From positions 1,984,001 to 2,048,000 of the forward strand of contig NC_015572.1 of NCBI RefSeq assembly GCF_000214665.1: a stretch of 64,000 bases of DNA, written 5' to 3'. The DNA is from Methylomonas methanica MC09 (GTDB lineage Bacteria; Pseudomonadota; Gammaproteobacteria; Methylococcales; Methylomonadaceae). Below, piece by piece: positions 36,516-43,871 of this stretch. Position 1 is the first letter of the stretch. Every line of letters begins with the position of its first letter. The notes under the pieces are model-generated. The model saw nothing but the letters and a program-made list of their open reading frames with translations. It had not been told where the DNA came from and searched no databases. Position numbers and translations under genes: made by a program.

Positions 36516-36902
36516 ATGATCCAAGATCCTTGGAACCCAAAGGCCGAAGAAATCGAAAAGTGGGCATATTCCGATGAAAATTGGCCAGAGCAAGGTTGGG
36601 ATATAGGAGTGTGTAATGGAGAAAATGACCCTCTTTTATACAAGCTTGCATCGGATCTAAAATGCCCAAAGCATAGATTCTTCCTGCATACGCTTTACTT
36701 TACGATAGGTGATGCACTTCATAGTAGTGATGAAGGACGTCAAAAACACTTATTAGAATGGATTGGTAAAATACAAGTGTCACCACTCCAAGAATTAAAT
36801 GAATGGAAAGAGCAAGCAATACTAGTGCTCAATCACAAAATTGAATTTGATTATGATTATTGGTGTGATCCTGCGTTAGAGCGAATATCTGGAAAGAAGT
36901 AA
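36516..36902 (+). CDS. Cassette protein 3, second gene of a two-gene cassette
   Basis: 128 residues, soluble, rich in Trp, Glu and Asp (WNPKAEEIEKWAYSDENWPEQGWD), predicted helical; no family recognised. The gene follows the zinc-ribbon gene by 10 bases and ends 22 bases before attC 2. The size, acidity and pairing resemble toxin-antitoxin or immunity modules common in cassettes, but nothing in the sequence proves such a role. Confidence 0.65.
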   Translation: MIQDPWNPKAEEIEKWAYSDENWPEQGWDIGVCNGENDPLLYKLASDLKCPKHRFFLHTLYFTIGDALHSSDEGRQKHLLEWIGKIQVSPLQELNEWKEQAILVLNHKIEFDYDYWCDPALERISGKK

Positions 36903-36924
36903 CAAATGTTTAGTCAATATCACA

Positions 36925-36990
36925 TAACACGGCGCTTCACCCGACCAAAAAACGCGATGCGGTTTTTGGTCGGGTGAGCTTGTCGTTAGC
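36925..36990 (+). repeat. attC site 2
   Basis: TAAC...CACCCGACCAAAAA pairs perfectly with TTTTTGGTCGGGTG...GTTA; the 14-base inner stem encloses ACGCGATGCGG. Between the R and L boxes the spacers are unequal (ACGGCGCTT on the left, AGCTTGTC on the right). GTTAGC at 36985 is the core. Confidence 0.88.
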
Positions 36991-37018
36991 AGTCTGAAAG
37001 TAGCATTTGAGGTAAGCA

Positions 37019-37357
37019 ATTATTAAAGCTTCAGAGTATGCAGGGTTGATTGGACCTTTAACGCAAGACAAAAAAGTCTTATTTTATGAAATTCTTGCCC
37101 ATAATTTGACGGTATCAATTCGAGCAGTTTGGAGCAATCCTGATTCATCGGATTCGTTAAAAGTTCAAGAAATGAAGTGGATCAACGAGATAATGCATCG
37201 AGTAACAGCCAAGATCAGAGTTGAAAGGCTTCAATTACACAACTGGCCAGAAAATGAATTTATTGAAATGGTCGGCGGCTATATTAAACAATGCCCATCT
37301 ATTGATGGTGATGTTGGTTGGAGTATTAATAATGCATTTGAGTTCATTTCAAAATAA
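37019..37357 (+). CDS. Cassette protein 4, probable ATT start
   Basis: About 112 residues, soluble and helical; no family recognised. A TTG at 37046 gives 103 residues. However a good ribosome site, GAGGT at 37009-37013, is ideally spaced for ATT at 37019 (the codon after an in-frame TAA), reading IIKASEYAGLIGPLTQDKK. ATG-starting homologues with MIKASEYAG would support an ATG-to-ATT change. The stop is 6 bases before attC 3. Confidence 0.6.
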   Translation: MIKASEYAGLIGPLTQDKKVLFYEILAHNLTVSIRAVWSNPDSSDSLKVQEMKWINEIMHRVTAKIRVERLQLHNWPENEFIEMVGGYIKQCPSIDGDVGWSINNAFEFISK

Positions 37358-37363
37358 AATTGC

Positions 37364-37449
37364 TAACAACCGCATTGACATGGAAAAAATAAAGCTACGT
37401 TCGCTATCGCTCTCTACGCTTCATTTTTCCAGTTATGCGGAGCGTTAGC
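37364..37449 (+). repeat. attC site 3
   Basis: Same R/L sequences as attC 1: TAAC-AA-CCGCAT at the left and ATGCGG-AGC-GTTA at the right. The long middle arm pairs TGGAAAAA...AAAGC with GCTTCATTTTTCCA. At 86 bases it is the largest of the three. GTTAGC at 37444 is the core. Confidence 0.88.
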
Positions 37450-37464
37450 CCTTACGAGGAAACC

Positions 37465-37695
37465 ATGAACGAGTGGCTCGGACTTATTGGCGCTTTGGCC
37501 GGTACTGCAAGCGGCGGATTCGTCACGTACAAGGTGGCGAACCAACAGCACGCATTTGAACGCGCTGCCGAAAAATAACGTCGCCTCATAACCGCGTGTG
37601 AGGCGATTCATGAGCTGCTTTCGGCAATCGCGTCTCAGGCCTCCACGCTCAATATGGGAGTACTCGGAGACGGATTGAATAAGGCGCCCAACTAA
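37465..37695 (+). pseudogene. Cassette gene 5 split by an in-frame TAA
   Basis: From ATG 37465 (preceded by GAGGAAACC) the frame reads MNEWLGLIGALAGTASGG..., a hydrophobic helix near residues 4-25 followed by a charged helix. TAA at 37576-37578 ends it after 37 codons. The same frame continues RRLITACEAIHELLSAIAS and ends at TAA 37693. It probably was a 76-residue membrane protein (single helix plus coiled tail). Downstream a CCCAACTAAG...AATTAGC stretch may be a decayed attC, so the array ends in degraded sequence. Confidence 0.6.
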
Positions 37696-37867
37696 GTTGA
37701 ACGGAGAATTAGCTGGTTGATAATCTTACCCAGAATCTTTCGAAAGTTATCGATTAACAAGCCATTATCCAAATGCCGTCCCTACGAGTTTCGAATTAAT
37801 CGAATACTGGCGCGGGCCGGTAATTTCATGCACTATACAATGACACTGAACAGGAGTTGACCTTAGA

Positions 37868-38506
37868 ATGGAAAATACACTGCTCCACGCTGTAAGCGTG
37901 TTTATGGGGTTCTTTGCAATCATGAACCCCATTGCCAATGTGCCGATTTTTCTTGGCCTCACCGTTGACGATGATGAGCAAACCACCGCAGCCATCGCAT
38001 TACGTTCGCTGCTGCTGGCATTTCTGATCGTTACGTTATTTTCGCTGGCCGGGAAGGTGATTTTTGACCTGTTCGGCCTCACGCTGCCCGCCTTTCGAAT
38101 TACCGGAGGGCTGTTGGTTTTTCTGATCGGGTTTCATATGCTGCAGGGCTATCACTCGAATATCCAACATCCAAGCGAACAGGACAAACAGCAGTCTCGG
38201 GAAGCTGCACTCAGTGTCGCGGTATCGCCCTTGGGGATGCCGATACTGGCTGGCCCCGGCACCATCGCAACGGCGATGAATTATTCATCGGGCGGCGGCC
38301 TTATGGAGGTTGTGGTGACGATCGCCGTGTTTGCTGTGCTTTGCGTTATCACTTATGTGTTTTTTGTATTTGGCGAGAAATTCGTCGGCTACCTCGGGGC
38401 CAGTGCATTGGGCGTCATCACCCGTATGATGGGCTTGATCCTCGCCGTGATCGGAACGCAGATGGTGATAGTAGGGCTGCAGGGCGCGTTTAAGCTTGTG
38501 GGGTAG
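37868..38506 (+). CDS. MarC-family integral membrane protein
   Basis: 212 residues with six membrane helices. The family motifs IMNPIANVPIFLGLT and PLGMPILAGPGTIATAM are clear. MarC proteins were once thought to be antibiotic resistance factors, but this is not supported; their transport function is unknown. AGGAG precedes the ATG (about 6 bases). The gene lies just right of the cassette array but has normal host composition and is not part of it. Confidence 0.85.
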   Translation: MENTLLHAVSVFMGFFAIMNPIANVPIFLGLTVDDDEQTTAAIALRSLLLAFLIVTLFSLAGKVIFDLFGLTLPAFRITGGLLVFLIGFHMLQGYHSNIQHPSEQDKQQSREAALSVAVSPLGMPILAGPGTIATAMNYSSGGGLMEVVVTIAVFAVLCVITYVFFVFGEKFVGYLGASALGVITRMMGLILAVIGTQMVIVGLQGAFKLVG

Positions 38507-39023
38507 TTTAGGATATGCACCGACGATTGTTGGTTGCTTTATCGGCGCGGCAATCCTGAGCGGAGAATTTACACGGCATAAGTTCGGTAAGCGGAGTATC
38601 TAGCCGCCGGTTCCCGCATTGGTCGGCATCGGGCGGTTATCAGGTTGTGATGAATCTTGATTCATTATTCGTTATGCGAGCTAAAGCTCTGATTATTCAA
38701 GCCTTGGTGGTTGAGCCCAAATTTTATCGCACAAACTCAGTCTGCCGATAAACTCGTGATCAACCCGACAAGGCCCAATACACCACCAGGCATCCCCTCC
38801 AAAAGGCGTCCGCTAAACCTGAAGTAACGGTTTTAGGCCTGTTGCGCGAACCCATCGCCTAAATCCAGGGATATTTTGTCGATTCCGTCAGTAACACGCC
38901 GGTGGTTATTTTGTAAGCATTCCTTCAACCATACTGCGGATAATGGCATAAAAACGCTGTTAATGCGTATTCCAGAGTAAAGCTGCCGTTACTTGCGGCG
39001 AGGCTGCCGGACGGCTCGCTTTA
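38507..39023. other. Degenerate intergenic segment after marC
   Basis: About 517 bases without a supported gene. The frame starting just after marC reads APTIVGCFIGAAILSGEF then RHKFGKRSI before a stop (38600), which could be the C-terminal relic of another membrane protein. The rest up to the DUF2750 stop has many stops on both strands and no repeat I recognise. Confidence 0.4.
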
Positions 39024-39431
39024 TCAATCCTCCAAGGTATATTCCCCCGAGTGCATGGTGTTTTCCAAAATGGTCAGCAGGCGTTGCGGGGTGATCAGGC
39101 AGCCCGCGCCGGATGTTCTGGGCATGATGTCTATCATTGCATTCTGCGCGGCCAGTTTGTTCAAGGTGCGATAGATAAAGTATTCCATGGAGTCCGCGGC
39201 GGGCTTACAGTGTTGCCATTCGCCGACCGCCGCTTCTTCGGCAAAGCGCTTGAACGGCCAGACCGGTAAAGTGGTTTGCCCGCCGATTTTTCGGGTTTGC
39301 CAAATCGGCCCGTCTTTCAAGCCCCAAATTTCATCGGTTTCCAAAATACGGTACAGAAAATATTCCAGTAGCTCTTCATCCGTCATGGTGGGGACGGCCG
39401 CATATTCGTCTTGGTAAGGTTCGTAGCGCAT
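39024..39431 (-). CDS. DUF2750-like hypothetical protein
   Basis: 135 residues, soluble, acidic N-terminus. The YRILETDEIWGLKDG and GQTTLPVWPFKRFAEEAA segments match, as I recall, the DUF2750 family of small regulatory-type proteins. The ATG at 39431 (MRYEPYQDEYA) is preferred; a GTG at 39482 gives an N-terminal extension with no similarity. No operon partner. Confidence 0.6.
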   Translation of the reverse strand: MRYEPYQDEYAAVPTMTDEELLEYFLYRILETDEIWGLKDGPIWQTRKIGGQTTLPVWPFKRFAEEAAVGEWQHCKPAADSMEYFIYRTLNKLAAQNAMIDIMPRTSGAGCLITPQRLLTILENTMHSGEYTLED

Positions 39432-39529
39432 GGTCGGTTGTGGTGTGATGGCAAAACCAAGTACCTGCAAATAACACACCACTCTTTAAATTAACGATTG
39501 CGCCAACAAACTTCCCGCTATCCCTGCGC

Positions 39530-39628
39530 GTCGTGCCGGCAGGGATCTCCGGCATCCAGGTCACACGGCAGTGGAAGGCCTTTGGTCATCCATGACTACT
39601 GGGTTCCGGCAATCCCTGCCGGAACGAC
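39530..39628. repeat. Imperfect inverted repeat, MITE/REP-like
   Basis: Arms 39530-39559 and 39599-39628 are about 30 bases, near-perfect complements (GTCGTGCCGGCAGGGAT versus ATCCCTGCCGGAACGAC), with 39 bases between. Elements of this shape (CCGGCAGGGATTGCCGG) are widely dispersed in gammaproteobacterial genomes, though this was not tested here. They lie upstream of the small gene at 39907 and do not overlap it. Confidence 0.6.
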
Positions 39629-39906
39629 GCTGTTTTGACCGGGGGGTTCCCATTTGGGACGTTATTCAAAATCGAATCCTGGGTTGGCCTAAACGGCTTG
39701 CAGACCTCATTGAGGTTTACCCTGCGTTTAGGTTGGTACGGGTTTTGCGCGCTGTTTGCTTGCATACGAAAATCAGCCGAATCGGTTGTTATTTCTGTCA
39801 TTTTCGCCACATTGGCGTTGCGCAATGTCTGATCAGCGACAGATGTAATAGCCGGGCCGGTTGGCTTTTGAAGCTCACCCCATTCAAATTTAAAGAGGTA
39901 TTTACC

Positions 39907-40113
39907 ATGGCCGAGTTTTATATCGACACTACCGCCCAGAGCAACGGCGAGTACATCGTACATAACGCAAGCTGCACATTGTTGCCGCCCAAGGAATCCA
40001 GACGTTATTTAGGCTCTATCGCCAGCTGCAACAGTGCTTTGAAAAAAGCGGCTGAAATGTTCAAACCCGTAAATGCCTGCCCGCAGTGCGCGTCGGCTTG
40101 CCATACCGCGTAA
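39907..40113 (+). CDS. Small conserved-type protein (68 residues)
   Basis: 68 residues starting MAEFYIDTTAQSNGEYIVH, with four cysteines (C23, C41, and a C-terminal CPQCASAC) that could bind a metal. AAAGAGGT lies 7-14 bases before the ATG. I do not know a function, but the length and cysteine pattern suggest a real gene, not a shadow. It ends 7 bases before a strong hairpin. Confidence 0.6.
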   Translation: MAEFYIDTTAQSNGEYIVHNASCTLLPPKESRRYLGSIASCNSALKKAAEMFKPVNACPQCASACHTA

Positions 40114-40120
40114 GGTTTTT

Positions 40121-40161
40121 CTCAACCTGGAGCCACGGCCTACCGTGTGCTCCAGGTTGAG
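40121..40161 (+). terminator. Bidirectional terminator hairpin
   Basis: CTCAACCTGGAGC pairs with GCTCCAGGTTGAG (13 pairs) around an inner ACGG/CCGT stem, right after the small gene and 26 bases beyond the end of the exopolysaccharide operon's last gene. TTTTT precedes it and GTTTGTAT follows. It can stop both convergent transcripts. Confidence 0.75.
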
Positions 40162-40187
40162 CGTTTGTATGTAAGCATACGCACTGG

Positions 40188-41510
40188 TTAATAGCCCGCG
40201 ACCGCGCGCCAGACAATATTTAATAATTCGCGGCCGGCGAATTTGTGGTTAAACCACGGGTCGTAAACATCGCCGGCATAGGGCGTGTCCAACAAGCCTT
40301 TGATCGGCTCCGTCAGCAATGATTTATCCAGGATCACGGCCAGTCTGAACAGACCTTTTGCTCTGAGCGGATCCCAATACCCCGCATAATCCTTAAGACC
40401 TGCCTTGGCTCGCCGGCTATCGAAGGATACCGACGAATTGACGAATTCCCGATGCACCGCGTTGCCTTCCGCATACGGCTGCAACCAGCGCATGGCGCGG
40501 GCCAGTTGCGCACCGTTTTCGGCGGAATACCAATACAAATTTTCCGGGAAGCCGTTTACGCGGGCAATCAGCGCGGCCTGCAGCAAGGGGTCCAAATCGT
40601 AGATCACGTAGTGCAGGGCGTTTCGTTGATAAAAGTCGTATACCGAACCGTTATTGAGCCAAGTCAGGTTGGTTTCGAGCGCGGATTTTTGCGCTTTATC
40701 TAGCGGTGTATTGGTCAGATAGGATTCGTACACAGTCTGATTGCCCGGATAAACCAGGTTGCCGGTGACCTGCTGCTTGAAGGCGCTCACGGCGCGCGCT
40801 ATCAAGTCGGCGTCGCCGGTCTCGAAAGCCGACATCATGGCCAGCTTGATTCTGTGGCTATGCCAGTTGGTATACAGATAATGATCTAAGCGCGGTTCCG
40901 GCGAGGCCTCGGCCCGCGAGGTTCGCATTTCGATATCGCCCAGATAACTCAGCGCCATGTTGTGCATAAAGCGCTGCATTTTTACCGTTACGTCATCCGG
41001 CAACTCGCTCCTTAACAGGTCGTAGGCCAGCACCAGGGTGCTTAAATCGGTATCGTCTATCGGGTCGACGCACTGAAGGCCGGGGTTGGGAATGGGATAT
41101 GCGGCGCAGGCGGTATTTGCCGGGATGGGATACAGGCTTAAGTGATATAGGTCCAGCCAAGCGGTCAGATAATCTTGGGCTTTGCCGAGGTAACGGGTAT
41201 CTTGCGTTGCACGGTAGGCCAAGGCCAGCGCTAAAGTTTTCGGCCAGTCTTTCATGTGCGCGGCGTCTTTAAAGTCCAACACCCCTTCGACGTGCACTGC
41301 AGGCAATGGGCTGGGCCGCATTTTTAAGATGCGATCGGCTTGTTTGATTAACGCGGCGGTGTCGACGGCGCGCGGCAGCTTTTTTCCGGCATCCGTCGGC
41401 GAAATAAACGCGTAATGTCCGAACCGGTCCGATTGAGCCGATGCAGCGTCCGAAACCAGTACGGCCAGACACAGCGGAATCAGAGTCCGGGTAATGTTAA
41501 AAACTCTCAT
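40188..41510 (-). CDS. Alginate lyase-like polysaccharide lyase
   Basis: 440 residues with a signal peptide (MRVFNITRTLIPLCLAVLVSDAASAQ), so periplasmic. The all-helical barrel fold of the alginate lyase family (PF05426/PL5-like) is suggested by the catalytic NWHSHR motif and by DDTDLSTLVLAYDLL. It would cleave uronic-acid-type or related polymers, perhaps trimming or degrading misdelivered exopolysaccharide, as alginate lyase does in alginate systems. It is the last gene of the eps operon, 39 bases after the Alg13-like gene. Confidence 0.8.
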   Translation of the reverse strand: MRVFNITRTLIPLCLAVLVSDAASAQSDRFGHYAFISPTDAGKKLPRAVDTAALIKQADRILKMRPSPLPAVHVEGVLDFKDAAHMKDWPKTLALALAYRATQDTRYLGKAQDYLTAWLDLYHLSLYPIPANTACAAYPIPNPGLQCVDPIDDTDLSTLVLAYDLLRSELPDDVTVKMQRFMHNMALSYLGDIEMRTSRAEASPEPRLDHYLYTNWHSHRIKLAMMSAFETGDADLIARAVSAFKQQVTGNLVYPGNQTVYESYLTNTPLDKAQKSALETNLTWLNNGSVYDFYQRNALHYVIYDLDPLLQAALIARVNGFPENLYWYSAENGAQLARAMRWLQPYAEGNAVHREFVNSSVSFDSRRAKAGLKDYAGYWDPLRAKGLFRLAVILDKSLLTEPIKGLLDTPYAGDVYDPWFNHKFAGRELLNIVWRAVAGY

Positions 41511-41549
41511 GGCTTAAGCCTCCGGTTGGCGAGGAACGCGGCGCTGCGG

Positions 41550-42041
41550 TTAAAGCTCGGTTTCGCTGCCGATAAAGGTTTTTAAATAGGCGATCAATTC
41601 GGGCGAAGCGTATTCGCTGATACCGGTACCGCCTTGCATCGATTGATACCGATTCAATGCGGCCACTAGTTCGTGCTCGCTCCAGGCGACGGATACGCCG
41701 GGACTCTTGCCCAGGTATTCGGCGGTGGCCCATTGGTGGTCGTTACGATGTTCGCCCAAGTCGGCCCGGCGCGGCATGATAATGATCGGTTTACGGTATT
41801 TAAGCGCTGTCAGAATCGAACCCATGCCGGCGTGAGAGACAATTACCCTGGCTTGCCGAAACAGTTGGTCGGCGCGGTCGGGGCTGACAAACTCCGCGTG
41901 TTCGACGTGCGTGGGCGTCAGTTTGCAACCCGGCCCAATTTGGGCGTATACCGGCGCATCGGGGTGGTCCGCCGCCCAAGCGTCGACGGTGACGATCAAG
42001 CGTTCAAAGGGAAGTTGGGTGCCTACAGTGACGAAAATCAT
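41550..42041 (-). CDS. Alg13/PssE-like glycosyltransferase donor subunit
   Basis: 163 residues with GT-B C-terminal features: MIFVTVGTQLPFERLI at the start, SHAGMGSILTALKYRKPIIIMPR, typical nucleotide-sugar binding. Together with the gene before it, it forms a split glycosyltransferase as in Alg13/Alg14 or rhizobial PssE/PssD. The start overlaps the partner's stop by ATGA (coupled translation). No membrane segment. Confidence 0.85.
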   Translation of the reverse strand: MIFVTVGTQLPFERLIVTVDAWAADHPDAPVYAQIGPGCKLTPTHVEHAEFVSPDRADQLFRQARVIVSHAGMGSILTALKYRKPIIIMPRRADLGEHRNDHQWATAEYLGKSPGVSVAWSEHELVAALNRYQSMQGGTGISEYASPELIAYLKTFIGSETEL

Positions 42042-42493
42042 AGGATTGCTCCTTGATAGTGCGGTCCGTCAACGGCGGCTAAATGCGACCATTGCGTTAA
42101 CCAGACATCGCACCAGGGTTTGATGCGCGCCCCGGAATTGGACAGCGTTTGCGAGTTGGCCATACTGTCCAGCCAGATGGTTTTGGCGCCCAGCCATTTA
42201 CCGCAGACAACCGCGGCAAAACCCGGCGCGGCGCCGGTGGTAATGACAATATCCGGGCGCACCCTGGCCAACACCCAGGCCACCTGGATAAACATTTTCA
42301 ACAGTTTGAATTTTTCCCAGACGTTGGCGTCGGTCACGGCATACAGCTTGCCGTCCACGTCCCGGGCGTAGGCCGCCTGGGTGGTAAGATATTCGACGCT
42401 GCAATCGGCAAATGCCGGTCTCAGCCTGAGCAATTGCACCCAATGTCCGCCGCCCGAGGCGACCGCCAATACTTTGCGTTGTTTGCTGTTCAT
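42038..42493 (-). CDS. Alg14/PssD-like glycosyltransferase membrane subunit
   Basis: 151 residues: an N-terminal MNSKQRKVLAVASGGGHWVQLLRL loop characteristic of Alg14/PssD, then a Rossmann-like domain ending in ARIKPWCDVWLTQWSHLA. It holds the acceptor lipid and anchors the catalytic partner. Start ATG 42493 is preceded by GGAGGTATTGTT. A much longer frame upstream (to 43168) is a shadow of the next gene, not an extension. Confidence 0.85.
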   Translation of the reverse strand: MNSKQRKVLAVASGGGHWVQLLRLRPAFADCSVEYLTTQAAYARDVDGKLYAVTDANVWEKFKLLKMFIQVAWVLARVRPDIVITTGAAPGFAAVVCGKWLGAKTIWLDSMANSQTLSNSGARIKPWCDVWLTQWSHLAAVDGPHYQGAIL

Positions 42494-42543
42494 AACAATA
42501 CCTCCGCGGTGGTAAACGATTGCCAATCTTAAAAATTTCGGTG

Positions 42544-43851
42544 TCAGGCCGCTGCCGGGCAGGCCGAAAAGGATTCGGCCAGCGGCGCCAGATTTTTTTC
42601 GGCCAATTGATGTACTTGCGGTAACCTGCTTCGCACCTGATCCGCCAGCGGCTGATGCTGATCCAACGCATTCATCATCCAGGCGGCAAAGGCGACGTCG
42701 TTTTGGATTTCGTCCGGCGATATCAATAATTGTTCGTCCAGGCCGAAATGCTGAAACAGGCCGTGAAATTTGCCTTGATAGGTTATCGCCGCCACCGGCG
42801 TGCCCTGGCCCAAGGCGGCAATGGATAAATGCATGCGGCCGGTGATGATCAAATCCATCAAGCCGGCCAGCGCTTTCAATTCGGCGGCATGCAGATGCTC
42901 CCGAAACGTCATGATCCGGCCCGCGCCCAGCAATGCCAGTTTCTCGGCTATGCCGGACAGGATCTCGCAGTCGCCTATGCCCGGCCCCCGATAATCGTGG
43001 GAGATAAACACGAAGCTGACCGGGCGTTTGGCCAGAACTTGCGAGATGGCCGCCGCGCTGCTGGCGACGAGTTGATCGATTTGCGCCGCGCTGGCGTTTT
43101 TGATCAGCATCGGATGAATATTGAAGCCGCAGAGGATTCTGCCTTGCGCGCGCTGTTCCCGGCCCCACTCGGCGATTTTTTCGACCACGGCGGAATTCGG
43201 CCGCGGTTTTAGTAAAAAAGCCGAATCCGCGACCAGATCGGCGCGGCCCGCTTTACAGAAATCGTTAAAGCGCTGTTGGGATACGGCATCGCGGGAGAAG
43301 ATGCGCAACGAGGGAGACAAGCGGTTCAAAAACGGCTTCAGCCAGACCGAGGGTTTACTGTTAAACGAAAACCCCAGCACAATACTGCGTTTACCCAGGC
43401 GGGCGGCGACATCGCCTATCACCCACAACCGGGCGGCGGATATCGGCGAATAATGACCGTCCATGACATCGGCTCCCACAATGATCAAACCATCGTAACG
43501 GGCGATGATTTGCCGCAAATACGCCAGCGACCAGGGTGTGGACCATCGCGGTTCGAGCGACACGCCCGCTTCGGCCAGCGAATCGGGCAGTTTGCTCAAA
43601 TCCCCCAGCATGGCGATCCGGCATTGCGGCCATTGGGCGCGAATACTTTCTATTACGCCGGTGATCATGGCTTCATCCCCTTTCGAGCTGATCAAAAACC
43701 GCGGATCGGGGGTGGCAATCAATACCGAGTTCAACTGGCTGTCGGCGGAAATCGCGCCACCTTCCTGGGTTTGCCATTCATGAAACAGCAAGGGTAGGCG
43801 TAACGCATTCCGCAGACTGGCCCTGAGCATTTTTAAGGTGGCATTTTGCAT
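42544..43851 (-). CDS. Polysaccharide pyruvyl transferase family protein
   Basis: 435 residues, pyruvyl transferase (CsaB/WcaK-like) fold. The C-terminal half holds FVFISHDYRGPGIGDCEI, LDLIITGRMHLSIAALGQGTPVAAI and YQGKFHGLFQHFGLD, typical for this GT-B related family. It would add acidic pyruvate ketals to sugars of the polymer. The ATG at 43851 has GGAG 8 bases before it; another ATG at 43875 overlaps the preceding stop (ATGA), so either could be used. Confidence 0.8.
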   Translation of the reverse strand: MQNATLKMLRASLRNALRLPLLFHEWQTQEGGAISADSQLNSVLIATPDPRFLISSKGDEAMITGVIESIRAQWPQCRIAMLGDLSKLPDSLAEAGVSLEPRWSTPWSLAYLRQIIARYDGLIIVGADVMDGHYSPISAARLWVIGDVAARLGKRSIVLGFSFNSKPSVWLKPFLNRLSPSLRIFSRDAVSQQRFNDFCKAGRADLVADSAFLLKPRPNSAVVEKIAEWGREQRAQGRILCGFNIHPMLIKNASAAQIDQLVASSAAAISQVLAKRPVSFVFISHDYRGPGIGDCEILSGIAEKLALLGAGRIMTFREHLHAAELKALAGLMDLIITGRMHLSIAALGQGTPVAAITYQGKFHGLFQHFGLDEQLLISPDEIQNDVAFAAWMMNALDQHQPLADQVRSRLPQVHQLAEKNLAPLAESFSACPAAA

Positions 43852-43871
43852 AGTCGCTTCTCCGGTTTGAA

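Larger units (their letters stand above)
35580..37695 (+). mobile_element. Integron gene-cassette array without integrase (CALIN-type)
   Basis: Short plus-strand orphan genes alternate with three attC-like sites (35968-36032, 36925-36990, 37364-37449). Each attC starts right at or just after a stop codon and ends in GTTAGC before the next gene. The genes are visibly more AT-rich than their neighbours and unlike any household gene. No intact integrase and no clear attI is adjacent. The left edge is undefined (35580 is nominal), and the right edge after 37695 looks deleted. Confidence 0.8.

Noticed and set aside
42494..43168. Long minus-strand open frame upstream of the Alg14-like gene
   Set aside because: It overlaps the pyruvyl transferase in another frame and is rich in Arg, Gly and Pro, as expected from a shadow of GC-rich coding sequence.
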